In this document: piece by piece, positions 1-6,071 of the stretch
Position numbering within the stretch: position 1 is the stretch's first letter
How the letters are laid out: each line of letters starts with the position of its first letter
Assembly: GCA_016926595.1 (NCBI GenBank)
Contig: JAFGOG010000568.1
Coordinates: forward strand, 1-6,294
Source of the DNA: Anaerolineae bacterium
GTDB lineage: Bacteria > Chloroflexota > Anaerolineae > JAAYZQ01
Direction of reading: 5' to 3'
Length of the DNA: 6,294 bases
Translations under genes and position numbers: made by a program
Notes under the pieces: model-generated
What the model was told of the DNA's origin: nothing
What the model saw: only the letters and a program-made list of their open reading frames with translations
Database searches by the model: none

Positions 1-1
1 C

Positions 2-124
2 AACACGCGCTACGTCAGCGAGCTCGTCGCCAGCACGGTCAAGTTCCTGGACCGGGGCAACGGGGCCGGCAACGGCGAGGACGGCGAACTCGTCGACCTC
101 GACGAGGGGGATTTTGCGCTCTAG
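2..124 (+). CDS. Single-stranded DNA-binding protein, C-terminal fragment (partial)
   Basis: Only the last 40 codons are present, ending in TAG at 122-124; the start lies left of the window. The fragment begins NTRYVSELVASTVKFLDRG, which matches the last beta strand of the OB fold in bacterial SSB proteins, where a 'RY..E.VA..V.FLD' pattern is usual. A short Gly/Asn-rich linker follows, then an acidic tail ending LVDLDEGDFAL. SSB proteins coat single-stranded DNA during replication, recombination and repair, and recruit partners through an acidic C-terminal peptide that usually ends in DxPF. Here the tail is acidic and has the Phe, but ends DFAL, so partner binding may differ. The linker is short for the family. 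A strong terminator follows at 197-228. The call rests on a short fragment, so another OB-fold protein is possible. Confidence 0.6.
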   Translation, partial: NTRYVSELVASTVKFLDRGNGAGNGEDGELVDLDEGDFAL

Positions 125-137
125 ATGATTCCACCCT

Positions 138-185
138 TCCCCCATCCCCGCCCCGGGGCATCCCGGCGACGGTCCCCCATCCCCG
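138..185. repeat. C-rich direct repeat pair, 13 bases
   Basis: The 13-mer TCCCCCATCCCCG occurs at 138-150 and again at 173-185, 35 bases apart. The first copy overlaps the 10-base palindrome GCCCCGGGGC at 150-159. The pair sits in the non-coding spacer between the ssb-like stop and the terminator hairpin. It may be simple low-complexity sequence; no function can be assigned. Confidence 0.4.
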
Positions 186-196
186 GACCTAGCCGC

Positions 197-228
197 GGCG
201 CCCCGGGGCGCCTGCTTTTCCCCCTTTT
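197..228 (+). terminator. Rho-independent terminator of the ssb-like gene
   Basis: A perfect 16-base palindrome, GGCGCCCCGGGGCGCC, lies at 197-212. In RNA it would form a 6-bp GC stem with a CCGG loop. It is followed by TGCTTTTCCCCCTTTT (213-228), a pyrimidine tail with two T4 runs. The tail is on the plus-strand side only, 73 bases after the ssb-like stop, so it should stop plus-strand transcription before the convergent gene at 325-570. On the minus strand no T-run follows, so it is unlikely to work in both directions. Confidence 0.7.
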
Positions 229-324
229 CCTGGGCGGTGCTGCGGCGCCGCCCGCTGCGGCCGAGGTTAGAGTTGGCGTGGGGAAGCCGTACCTCCTGGC
301 TGGTAGCCCGATCCCACTGGCCGG

Positions 325-570
325 TCATCTGTTCTGGCTGAAGGGCATCCACTCCAGGCCAAGTTGGGCGGCGACATCTTGGGCGGAAATGCCCCTCTCT
401 CCTCGTTGTGCTGCTTCCAGCGAACGGAGGAGTCGCGCTGTGATTTCCTCTCTCAATTGTAGCCCTTGATCGGGATCGCCAAACATTTCCAGCAGTTTTT
501 GCTCAATGGTTGTTTCGATCAACTCTTTGAGTTCGTCAACGGTCAGCTCAGCAACCTTTGTACTCGTCAT
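325..570 (-). CDS. Small antitoxin-like protein, 81 aa
   Basis: The protein starts MTSTKVAELTVDELKELIE, continues with a Leu/Glu-rich helix, a GDPDQGLQLREE segment (about residues 31-42), a basic helix RLLRSLEAAQRG, and a final ISAQDVAAQLGLEW stretch resembling a short helix-turn-helix end. This pattern matches a family of small proteins of cyanobacteria and Chloroflexota that often precede RelE/ParE-type toxin genes and are treated as antitoxins; that link is recalled, not tested. It is soluble, highly charged, with no signal peptide or membrane segment. The ATG at 568-570 has GGGAG five bases upstream and a strong promoter at 661-689. No toxin-like frame follows: the downstream 200 bases hold only GC-rich spacer and the ssb terminator. 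The last seven residues, MPFSQNR, lie beyond where I recall relatives ending, which could mark loss of a toxin junction. It may therefore be an orphan antitoxin or a plain regulator. Confidence 0.75.
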   Translation of the reverse strand: MTSTKVAELTVDELKELIETTIEQKLLEMFGDPDQGLQLREEITARLLRSLEAAQRGERGISAQDVAAQLGLEWMPFSQNR

Positions 571-606
571 AGCTCTCCCAGAACCTTTTTAGGGTGAACA
601 AACTTC

Positions 607-622
607 CGAAACAATATTTTCG
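607..622. repeat. Small inverted repeat in the leader of the 81-aa gene
   Basis: CGAAACAATATTTTCG has 5-base complementary arms (CGAAA/TTTCG) around an AT-rich centre. It lies inside the predicted 5' leader, 37 bases upstream of the ATG. It could be a leader hairpin or an operator for self-regulation, as many antitoxins bind palindromes near their own promoter. Short AT-rich palindromes also arise by chance. Confidence 0.3.
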
Positions 623-660
623 TGTCGCTTGATCCCACTTGGGGCCGGTTCTCTGAGTGT

Positions 661-689
661 ATTGTAGCAAAACCCGGTTAGTAGGTCAA
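661..689 (-). promoter_or_regulatory. Sigma70-type promoter of the 81-aa gene
   Basis: On the minus strand TTGACC (684-689) and TACAAT (661-666) are separated by exactly 17 bases, and TGC directly before TACAAT gives an extended -10. Each hexamer has five of six consensus bases. Transcription would start near A654, leaving a leader of about 84 bases before the ATG at 570. The leader holds the inverted repeat at 607-622. It also holds a possible long-range helix pairing 580-585 (AGAACC) with 647-652 (GGTTCT), ending just before the ribosome binding site. Confidence 0.75.
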
Positions 690-692
690 GAT

Positions 693-702
693 AGTGGCCA
701 CT
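693..702. promoter_or_regulatory. Palindrome next to the -35 box, possible operator
   Basis: AGTGGCCACT is a perfect 10-base palindrome, three bases upstream of the -35 hexamer (684-689) of the promoter for the 81-aa gene. The position would suit an activator or repressor dimer. No second copy was seen by eye in the window, and the regulator is unknown. Confidence 0.35.
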
Positions 703-786
703 TGCGGGCGCTGCTCTCTCAGCGACAAACATCCCTGTCCGCGCAGTGCAATGCCGATCTCCCTAAATTACCCAAACCTGCCCAGG

Positions 787-860
787 GCAACTCAGGGTCA
801 AGGGCTACCACGCCCTTGGTTTAATTCATCTTGACGGTGCTCAAAGCAACCCTGAGCTGC
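787..860. repeat. Nested inverted repeat, intergenic
   Basis: Outer arms GCAACTCAGGGT (787-798) and ACCCTGAGCTGC (849-860) pair at 11 of 12 positions. Between them sits a perfect 7-bp hairpin, CAAGGGC-TACCAC-GCCCTTG (799-818), directly abutting the left arm, then an AT-rich spacer and a 4-bp hairpin TTGA/TCAA (831-844). The element could fold as a branched structure in DNA or RNA. It lies 105 to 178 bases past the stop of the 1692-residue gene. There is no long T-run on either strand, so it is not a standard terminator. It may be an extragenic palindromic repeat or a structured 3' end. Confidence 0.5.
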
Positions 861-892
861 TACGCCCCCCGGGAGTGCGCACACCCCCGTAG
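860..892. repeat. Inverted repeat downstream of the large gene
   Basis: CTACG (860-864) and CGTAG (888-892) flank an inner imperfect palindrome, GGGAGTGCGCACACCC (871-886), in which 7 of 8 pairs match around the core GTGCGCAC. It directly abuts the nested repeat at 787-860, so the two may be parts of one structured region. No T-run follows on the minus strand. Function is unknown. Confidence 0.35.
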
Positions 893-911
893 GCGCAACC
901 CGCCAAGTCCA

Positions 912-937
912 TCGCGCCGTTACCTCTACCGGCGCGA
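912..937 (-). terminator. GC-rich hairpin after the large gene, possible weak terminator
   Basis: TCGCGCCG (912-919) and CGGCGCGA (930-937) form a perfect 8-bp stem with a 10-base loop. The hairpin begins 27 bases after the stop codon at 965-967, a good position for a terminator of the minus-strand gene. It lacks a T-run, so it may act only as a 3' end stabiliser or a non-canonical terminator. Confidence 0.35.
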
Positions 938-964
938 GGCCCGAGCCAGGCACTAGCATTTCTC

Positions 965-3900
965 TCAGTTCCTGCAATCCGTTGATGGACTCTTGAGAAC
1001 GAGCGGGAGAAAGATCCGGGTTTGTGCGTGCCAGGGTGGTGAAAACTCGGACGTGTTCCCCTCGCCATCAGTGGCCGTGGCCGTGACGTGCGGCCCGTTC
1101 AGCGGGCTGCCTTTGTCGAAGGCAAAGATTCCAGAGGTGTTGGCGATGGCGCTGCCCTCGTAGATACGCCCCTCATCCTCGTCGTCCGAAAAGATCTCCA
1201 CCACACAGCCAGGACATGCCGTGCCGGAGACAGTGGTTTCAGTCACCGTGAGAATGACCGGCGCAGGGAGCAGGTTGTTTCCGCCCTCGGCCAGGTGGAT
1301 TCCCAGGCCCAGGTTGCTATGGATCGAGTTGCGGCGAAGAGTGTGGTGTACCGCGCCGCTGATGTACACCCCGGCTGTCTGACCGTAGCCTTCATCTCCG
1401 TTGTGGGCGATGATGTTTCCCTGGACCATCGTGTGGGCAGCGTACTCTTCCACCACGATCCCGGTCTGGTGATTGCCCCATTGCATCTTGCCGGTGGCGT
1501 CGGTGCCGATGCTATTGCCCAGGATCCAGTTGTGCTCCGTGCCGGCGACGCTAGCATGCACGCCGATGTCATTGTCGGCGATGAGATTACGCTCTCCCGC
1601 CGTAGCACCGCCAACAAAGGTGCGCCGCGTGTTGACGTGTAGCCCGATGCCGGCGCCGTTGCCCAGGGGTTGGCTGCCATCCGGGGTGACACCGATCAGG
1701 TTGCCCAGGATCAGGTTGTCGGTGTACTCGTAGCCGGCGAGGGCGATGGCCGATCCCAGATTACCACTGATGACGTTGCCCTCCCCAGGCTCCGTGCCGC
1801 CGATGCGGTTAAAGCCGCAGTGATTGATATGGATACCAGGATTGTTTCCCAAGGCTCTCGTGCCGCTGGCGTCGGTGCCGATCCAGTTGCCGATGACGGT
1901 GTTGTGCGTGCTGCCGGCGTCACTGATGGCAACCCCTGTACGGAGATTGCCGCTGATGAGGTTGCGCTCGGCCGACGTGGTGCCGCCGATGACGTTGTCA
2001 GAAGCCTGGACCTCCATGATGACCCCGACCTGGTAGTTACCCAAAGCGTGTTGGCCGGTAATATCTGTCCCGATATAGTTGCCGGCCACCACGTTGTAGC
2101 GGGCGCTCTCGCCCAGGATCTGGATGCCCCGAAAGGTGTTGGCGCTGATGATGTTGCGCTCGCCGGGGGTCGGCCCGCCGATGTGGTTCCCTGCCCCCAC
2201 GATGCCAATGCCAATGGTGTTCGACATCGCTTCGCCGCCGCTGACATCGGTTCCGATCAGGTTTCCTAGGATGGTGTTTTCGTCCCCCCAGAGCGAGATG
2301 GCCTCGTTGTTGGCGCCAAACTGGTTGCCCTGGCCGGTGGGCGCCCGGCCCTGGTCGCGGGTCCCGCCGATCACGTTGTACCTGTGGTCCACACAAAGGG
2401 CGCTGTTGTTGAATCCTACGAACTGAAGGCCACGCACGGTATTGGAGTCGGACGCGATCCGCAGCCCACAGAAGTTATCCGCGATCCGTTGGCCATCTAG
2501 GATCACGCCCGCCTCACTGGCGTCGATGATCACCTGTCCCTGGTCAAGAGGCGGCAGGTCGGTGAGGAGCGTGATCGTCAGCGGGTTCTGTGGGTCAAAC
2601 ACCCCGGGATCGAAGGTAATGTTGTCACCTCCGCTTGCATCCAGCAGCGCCTGGCGCAGCGTCCCCGGGCCGCTGTCCAGCGGACTGGTGACGGTGAGGG
2701 TCGTGGAATACAGGATGTAGGGAGCGGAGAACGCAGAGGTGTTGCCCGCCGTATCGGTCGCCGTGGCGGTTGCCGTCTGACCCGCCATGCCCAGAGGTAC
2801 ACTGAAGGTGAACGATCCCGAAGGATCCGCCACCGTCTCTCCCTCATAGTTCTGGCCCTCATCGTCTGCCCCGGAGAAGATCTCCACGATCGCGCCAGGC
2901 TCGGCTGTCCCCACAACCATGAATCGGTCTGCGGACTCGATCGAAGGAGCGGAGATTGCACCATTGCCACCATCCGCGAGTTCGATACCCTGCCCTCCAT
3001 TGTCGTGGATGCCGTTGGCCGTGATGGTGTTGTATAGGGTTGTCACTCCCTGCACCAGTACCCCGCTCCAACTGCTATGGGCGACCTGATTGCCGGGACC
3101 GACAGCATTGTGCTGCGGGCCAGTGCTGAACACAATGCCGTGTCCCAGGTTGCCAAGGGGCTGGCTACCCGTGATGTCCGTGCCGATGAGGTTGCCCGTG
3201 ACGACGTTCTGGTCGGTGCCGTCGCCAAAGAGCTGCACGCCGGCATTCAGCGTGGCATTGATGACGTTGCCTGGCCCGATGACATTCTGTCCGGCACCGC
3301 TGTGCAGGTGTATGCCGGTGGTCCACGCCCCCGGCGCCGGACAGGGTCCCAGCATCGCCGTGCCACTGGGGTCCGTGCCGATAAGATTGCCCGTCAAGAC
3401 ATTGTGGCTGGTGCCTGCCCCCCAGATGGCGATCTCGTTGTCGAGGTTGCCGGCGATGACATTGGCCTCGCCGAGGTTGTCGCCGCCGATAGTGTTATGG
3501 CTGGCGCCGGACCCGATTGTCACACCGTTCCCATTCCCGACCAGCTCCGTGCCTCCCGCGTCGGTGCCGATCAGGTTCCCCAGCACGGTGTTGCTCATCG
3601 CCCCCGTGCCGCCGATGCTCAGGCCGGCATCCCCATTGCCGGACAACAGGTTCCCCTGGCCCAGGGGGCCGCTGCCCCGCGATCGGCTGCCGCCGATCTG
3701 GTTGTACCTGGCCTCGCCTGAGATCGAGATGCCGCTGCCGGGGAACCCGACCACTTGCAGGCCCTTGATGGCATTGCTGTCTGACTCGACCATCAATCCG
3801 CTGCTGCCCGCCGGCGTCCCGCTGCCGTCCAGGATCACCCCCGCCTCGCTGGCGTCGATAGTTACGCTGCCCTGGGTCAGGGGCGGCAGCGACGAAAGCA

Positions 3901-6043
3901 GGGTGATGGTCACGGGGTTCATAGGGTCGAAGACCAGCGGGTCAAAGGTGATGGTATCTCCTCCCAGCGCGTTGTCGATACACCACCGCAGGGCCCCCGG
4001 CCCACTGTCGGCCGCGCTGCTCACGACGCAGCTAGCCAGGAGGGGGGTAGCCGTCCGGCCCGGGATCGGCGGCCGGCCAGCCGCCACGACGGATGGATCC
4101 ATCACCGAGTGCAGGCCAGGCGGAGCGGGTAAAGAGGCCAGCGTCTGACGGTCGACGCGCTTTAGGATGACCAGGCCCCCCCGGCTGTCTGCCACGTGGA
4201 GGTACCCGGCTGCCATGGCCGCGTGCCAGGCAAGGCCGCTGGTGTTGTAGCTGTCCACCAGACTGGGCGCCGTCGGGTCCGAGATGTTGAGCACCTGTAT
4301 GCCACCGCCGCCGTCGCTCAGGATCGCCTCATCCCCGACGACCGACACGCTCACCGCGTAGCCGGGCGAGTCATAACTGCCCAACTCGATCGGCGAAGCA
4401 GGATCGGAGACGTCTACGGTACGCAAGCCATCAAAATCGGTGGCCAAGAAGGCGACCTGGTCGATTACCGCGACCCCAGCGACCCCCAGCCAGGTAGCAG
4501 GCAGATAGGTACCCACCCAGTCAGGCTGGGTGGGATCGGAGACATCGACGATAGCCAGGCCGCCGTAGGAGTTGGCAACATAGGCCACTTGCCCGCTTAC
4601 CGCCACGTCAATCGTACACGTATGGGCCTGGGCAACAAACGACAGCCGGACGAACCCGGCTTCTTGTGGAGACGAGGGATCGGCCACATCGATGATGCGA
4701 AGGCCTGCTTCGTCGGCGGCATACAGGTATTGGCCCTGCACAGCCACACCGCGAAAGACGCCATCGGTATCCACGGTGGACAGCCGAACCGGATGGAGTG
4801 GGTTGGAGATGTCCACGATGTGCAGGTCGTGGGGATCCACCCCGCTGAGATAGGTGGGCACGTAGGCAACCGTGCCGCTGACGACCACGCCGGTAGCATA
4901 GGTGCCCGTCTCATAGGCGGCGAGCTCGCGGGGATGAGCCGGATCGGAGATGTCGACGACCCGCAGCCCGGAGAAGCCGGCGGCCACGTAGGCATACGGG
5001 CCGGCGACGGCCAGGTATCTGGCCTCGACGAGAGGACTGTAGCGGCCGGTCTCGCTCGGCTCTTCGGGAACCATCACGTCGATCAGGTAAAGGCCGTCCG
5101 TCAGGTCTGCCTGGTAGGCTGTGCTGCCGGCGAGGGCGATCCGGCGCGCCAGCCCGCCCTCTACCAGTGCCCCCTTTTCTTGCGGATGGGCGGGGTCGCT
5201 CACGTCGACCACTCGCAGGCCACCCGCCCCGGCAGCCACGTAGGCTGTATCCCCTTCCACTGCGACGTCCAGCGCCCAGCCGGGCGTGGCGCACGTGCCT
5301 AACAGGCCGGGGGTCGCAGGGGCGGATACGTCGATGGCGTGCATCCCTGCCCAGGCATCAGTGACGTAGGCTGTGCTGCCGGACACCGCTACCCCATAGG
5401 CATACCCCGGCGTGTCGACTTGACCTGCTTCGACCGGTTGGGCCGGGTCGGAGACGTCGGCGACCAGTAGGCCTGCCCCAGCGGCGGCGACATAGACGTA
5501 ATTGCCGGATACCACCACGTCGAAGGCGTAGTTCGTGTCATAGGCCGAGCCAACCAGCGCGGGGTCTGCCGGGTTGGATACGTCCACCACCCACAGGCCA
5601 TACGGCCCGTCGGCCAGGTAGGCATGGTTACCCACCACTGCCACGCCCTCGGCGTAGCCGGGCGAATCCCAGGCCCCCACCTCAGTTGGAGTCGCCGGGT
5701 CGGACACGTCCACTACCCGCAGGCCGGCGCCACCTGCGGCGACGTAGGCCCGCGTCCCGCAGAGGGCGATGGCCTCGACATAGTAAGGAAAGGGTATCGT
5801 CGCTCCCGCCTCTGTCGGCATGGCCGGGTCCGTCACATCCAGCACGACCAGCCGCAGGCCGACGCCCACGTAGGCATAGTCTCCTTGTACAGCAACGGCG
5901 CTGGTCGGCCCGCCCACCTGGCCCACGATCTGCCACCCGGTGGGCTGGTGCTGGTCGGACAGGCGGGCAGGCAGGCCAAGCGGCATGACCATCAGCAATG
6001 CCCAGATCGTGAACATACTACCTCTCATTCGCTGGTCTTGCAT
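965..6043 (-). CDS. Secreted LVIVD-repeat / tandem CSLREA-like beta-helix protein, 1692 aa
   Basis: A very large predicted exoprotein. In order: signal peptide (1-26); 14 LVIVD-type repeats of about 42 residues (48-630), each with a 'GLRVVDVSDPAxP' core, expected to form beta-propeller blades; a Pro/Ala-rich linker (631-670); then two tandem modules. Module 1 has a CSLREA-like domain (672-742), a beta-helix with three NLIGTD-type motifs, and an Ig-like domain (about 1040-1110). Module 2 has a CSLREA-like domain (1114-1184), a beta-helix with five such motifs, and an Ig-like domain (1596-1668). The end is RIFLPLVLK plus eight residues. No catalytic signature, sortase motif or C-terminal membrane segment is seen, so a binding or structural surface role is inferred. 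The start at 6043 is chosen because AGGAGGG sits 8 bases upstream and the signal peptide follows; the longer frame from 6106 would overlap the upstream gene. That gene ends 28 bases before this start, suggesting an operon. Stop TGA at 965-967. Confidence 0.9.
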   Translation of the reverse strand: MQDQRMRGSMFTIWALLMVMPLGLPARLSDQHQPTGWQIVGQVGGPTSAVAVQGDYAYVGVGLRLVVLDVTDPAMPTEAGATIPFPYYVEAIALCGTRAYVAAGGAGLRVVDVSDPATPTEVGAWDSPGYAEGVAVVGNHAYLADGPYGLWVVDVSNPADPALVGSAYDTNYAFDVVVSGNYVYVAAAGAGLLVADVSDPAQPVEAGQVDTPGYAYGVAVSGSTAYVTDAWAGMHAIDVSAPATPGLLGTCATPGWALDVAVEGDTAYVAAGAGGLRVVDVSDPAHPQEKGALVEGGLARRIALAGSTAYQADLTDGLYLIDVMVPEEPSETGRYSPLVEARYLAVAGPYAYVAAGFSGLRVVDISDPAHPRELAAYETGTYATGVVVSGTVAYVPTYLSGVDPHDLHIVDISNPLHPVRLSTVDTDGVFRGVAVQGQYLYAADEAGLRIIDVADPSSPQEAGFVRLSFVAQAHTCTIDVAVSGQVAYVANSYGGLAIVDVSDPTQPDWVGTYLPATWLGVAGVAVIDQVAFLATDFDGLRTVDVSDPASPIELGSYDSPGYAVSVSVVGDEAILSDGGGGIQVLNISDPTAPSLVDSYNTSGLAWHAAMAAGYLHVADSRGGLVILKRVDRQTLASLPAPPGLHSVMDPSVVAAGRPPIPGRTATPLLASCVVSSAADSGPGALRWCIDNALGGDTITFDPLVFDPMNPVTITLLSSLPPLTQGSVTIDASEAGVILDGSGTPAGSSGLMVESDSNAIKGLQVVGFPGSGISISGEARYNQIGGSRSRGSGPLGQGNLLSGNGDAGLSIGGTGAMSNTVLGNLIGTDAGGTELVGNGNGVTIGSGASHNTIGGDNLGEANVIAGNLDNEIAIWGAGTSHNVLTGNLIGTDPSGTAMLGPCPAPGAWTTGIHLHSGAGQNVIGPGNVINATLNAGVQLFGDGTDQNVVTGNLIGTDITGSQPLGNLGHGIVFSTGPQHNAVGPGNQVAHSSWSGVLVQGVTTLYNTITANGIHDNGGQGIELADGGNGAISAPSIESADRFMVVGTAEPGAIVEIFSGADDEGQNYEGETVADPSGSFTFSVPLGMAGQTATATATDTAGNTSAFSAPYILYSTTLTVTSPLDSGPGTLRQALLDASGGDNITFDPGVFDPQNPLTITLLTDLPPLDQGQVIIDASEAGVILDGQRIADNFCGLRIASDSNTVRGLQFVGFNNSALCVDHRYNVIGGTRDQGRAPTGQGNQFGANNEAISLWGDENTILGNLIGTDVSGGEAMSNTIGIGIVGAGNHIGGPTPGERNIISANTFRGIQILGESARYNVVAGNYIGTDITGQHALGNYQVGVIMEVQASDNVIGGTTSAERNLISGNLRTGVAISDAGSTHNTVIGNWIGTDASGTRALGNNPGIHINHCGFNRIGGTEPGEGNVISGNLGSAIALAGYEYTDNLILGNLIGVTPDGSQPLGNGAGIGLHVNTRRTFVGGATAGERNLIADNDIGVHASVAGTEHNWILGNSIGTDATGKMQWGNHQTGIVVEEYAAHTMVQGNIIAHNGDEGYGQTAGVYISGAVHHTLRRNSIHSNLGLGIHLAEGGNNLLPAPVILTVTETTVSGTACPGCVVEIFSDDEDEGRIYEGSAIANTSGIFAFDKGSPLNGPHVTATATDGEGNTSEFSPPWHAQTRIFLPLVLKSPSTDCRN
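992..1015 (-). other. C-terminal IFLPLVLK tail motif
   Basis: Residues 1677-1684 read IFLPLVLK, eight residues before the end, after an Ig-like domain and a short linker. I recall similar '[VI][YF]LPLV' endings in many secreted proteins of Chloroflexota, where they may be a sorting or surface-attachment signal; the mechanism is not known to me. It is the main clue to the host phylum here. Confidence 0.55.
1040..2704 (-). repeat. Module 2: CSLREA-like domain, beta-helix, Ig-like domain
   Basis: Residues 1114-1668. The CSLREA-like segment has DSGPGTLRQALLDASGGD and ends IIDASEAGVILDG. The beta-helix carries GN-x-IGT-type motifs with the Asn at 1261, 1322, 1386, 1448 and 1510, spaced 61 to 64 residues; the fourth is degenerate (NLIGVTPDG). 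IGG-x3-GERN turns alternate with them. The Ig-like end contains a CPGC pair (Cys1610, Cys1613) where module 1 has EPGA. A right-handed parallel beta-helix of this kind is typical of secreted polysaccharide-binding or adhesive proteins. Confidence 0.8.
2714..4030 (-). repeat. Module 1: CSLREA-like domain, beta-helix, Ig-like domain
   Basis: Residues 672-1110. It begins with Cys672 and DSGPGALRWCID, close to the CSLREA pattern, then a GGDTITFDP segment. NLIGTD motifs have their Asn at 823, 886 and 951, spaced 63 and 65 residues. The Ig-like end runs from about 1040 (VVGTAEPGAIVEIFSG) to NTSAFSAPY. Residues 673-740 align without gaps to 1117-1184 of module 2 with 48 of 68 identical by hand count, so the two modules are an internal duplication, now lengthened in module 2. 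Confidence 0.8.
4154..5902 (-). repeat. Array of 14 LVIVD-type repeats
   Basis: Residues 48-630 divide into 14 units of about 42 residues (126 bases). A typical unit reads as 'A-x-GVAV-x-G-x-x-AYVA...GLRVVDVSDPAxPxExG-x-Y'. Units 2, 4, 6 and 8 are closest to the pattern. Unit 7 is degenerate (IDVMVPEEPSETG). Unit 9 carries an insert (VDPHD) before its core, and units 10 and 11 have longer ends (for example QAHTC). Unit 14 is decayed (LVILKRVD). LVIVD repeats are each thought to form one beta-propeller blade and occur in surface proteins of bacteria and archaea. Confidence 0.85.
5966..6043 (-). other. Signal peptide of the 1692-aa protein
   Basis: The first 26 residues have a basic n-region (MQDQRMRGS), a hydrophobic core (MFTIWALLMVMPLGL) and a possible signal peptidase I site after LPA at residue 26. 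No Cys follows, so it is not a lipoprotein. This supports Sec export and supports the start at 6043. Confidence 0.75.
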
Positions 6044-6051
6044 GATGTATT

Positions 6052-6058
6052 CCCTCCT
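6052..6058 (-). promoter_or_regulatory. Shine-Dalgarno site setting the start of the large gene
   Basis: AGGAGGG on the minus strand lies 8 bases upstream of the ATG at 6041-6043. It falls in the 28-base gap between the upstream stop (6072-6074) and this ATG. It favours this start over the in-frame ATG at 6104-6106, which would extend the protein by 21 residues into the upstream coding sequence. Confidence 0.85.
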
Positions 6059-6071
6059 GTCGGGGCCACTG

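Noticed and set aside
1..328. Minus-strand open frame starting with an ATGA overlap at the stop of the 81-aa gene, where a toxin would be expected
   Set aside because: It reads as Arg/Gly/Ala/Pro-rich low-complexity sequence, runs through the terminator and antisense to the ssb-like gene, and shows no RelE/ParE features.
125..469. Plus-strand frame of 114 codons after the ssb-like stop
   Set aside because: Its Pro/Arg-rich start crosses the terminator hairpin, and it overlaps the convincing minus-strand 81-aa gene antisense.
799..818. Perfect 7-bp hairpin considered as a rho-independent terminator
   Set aside because: Minus-strand sequence after the stem is ACCCTGAG with no T-run, and on the plus strand only GTTTAATTC follows with no plus-strand gene upstream.
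841..1068. Minus-strand 75-codon frame overlapping the 3' end of the large gene
   Set aside because: It is out of frame with the large gene, runs through the hairpins at 860-937, and has no recognisable protein features.
3090..4148. Long plus-strand frame of 352 codons opposite the beta-helix region
   Set aside because: Its content (Pro, Ser and Leu repeats at regular spacing) mirrors the antisense of the repeat protein; no recognisable domain or start signal.
4196..5302. Long plus-strand frame of 368 codons opposite the LVIVD repeats
   Set aside because: Repeated 'IGDVDDPQ'-like strings are the antisense reading of the 126-base repeat; it is a shadow in GC-rich DNA.
4154..5902. Regular 126-base periodicity considered as a CRISPR or satellite array
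   Set aside because: The repeats are coding, diverged at DNA level, and have no constant direct repeat with unique spacers; they are the LVIVD protein repeats.
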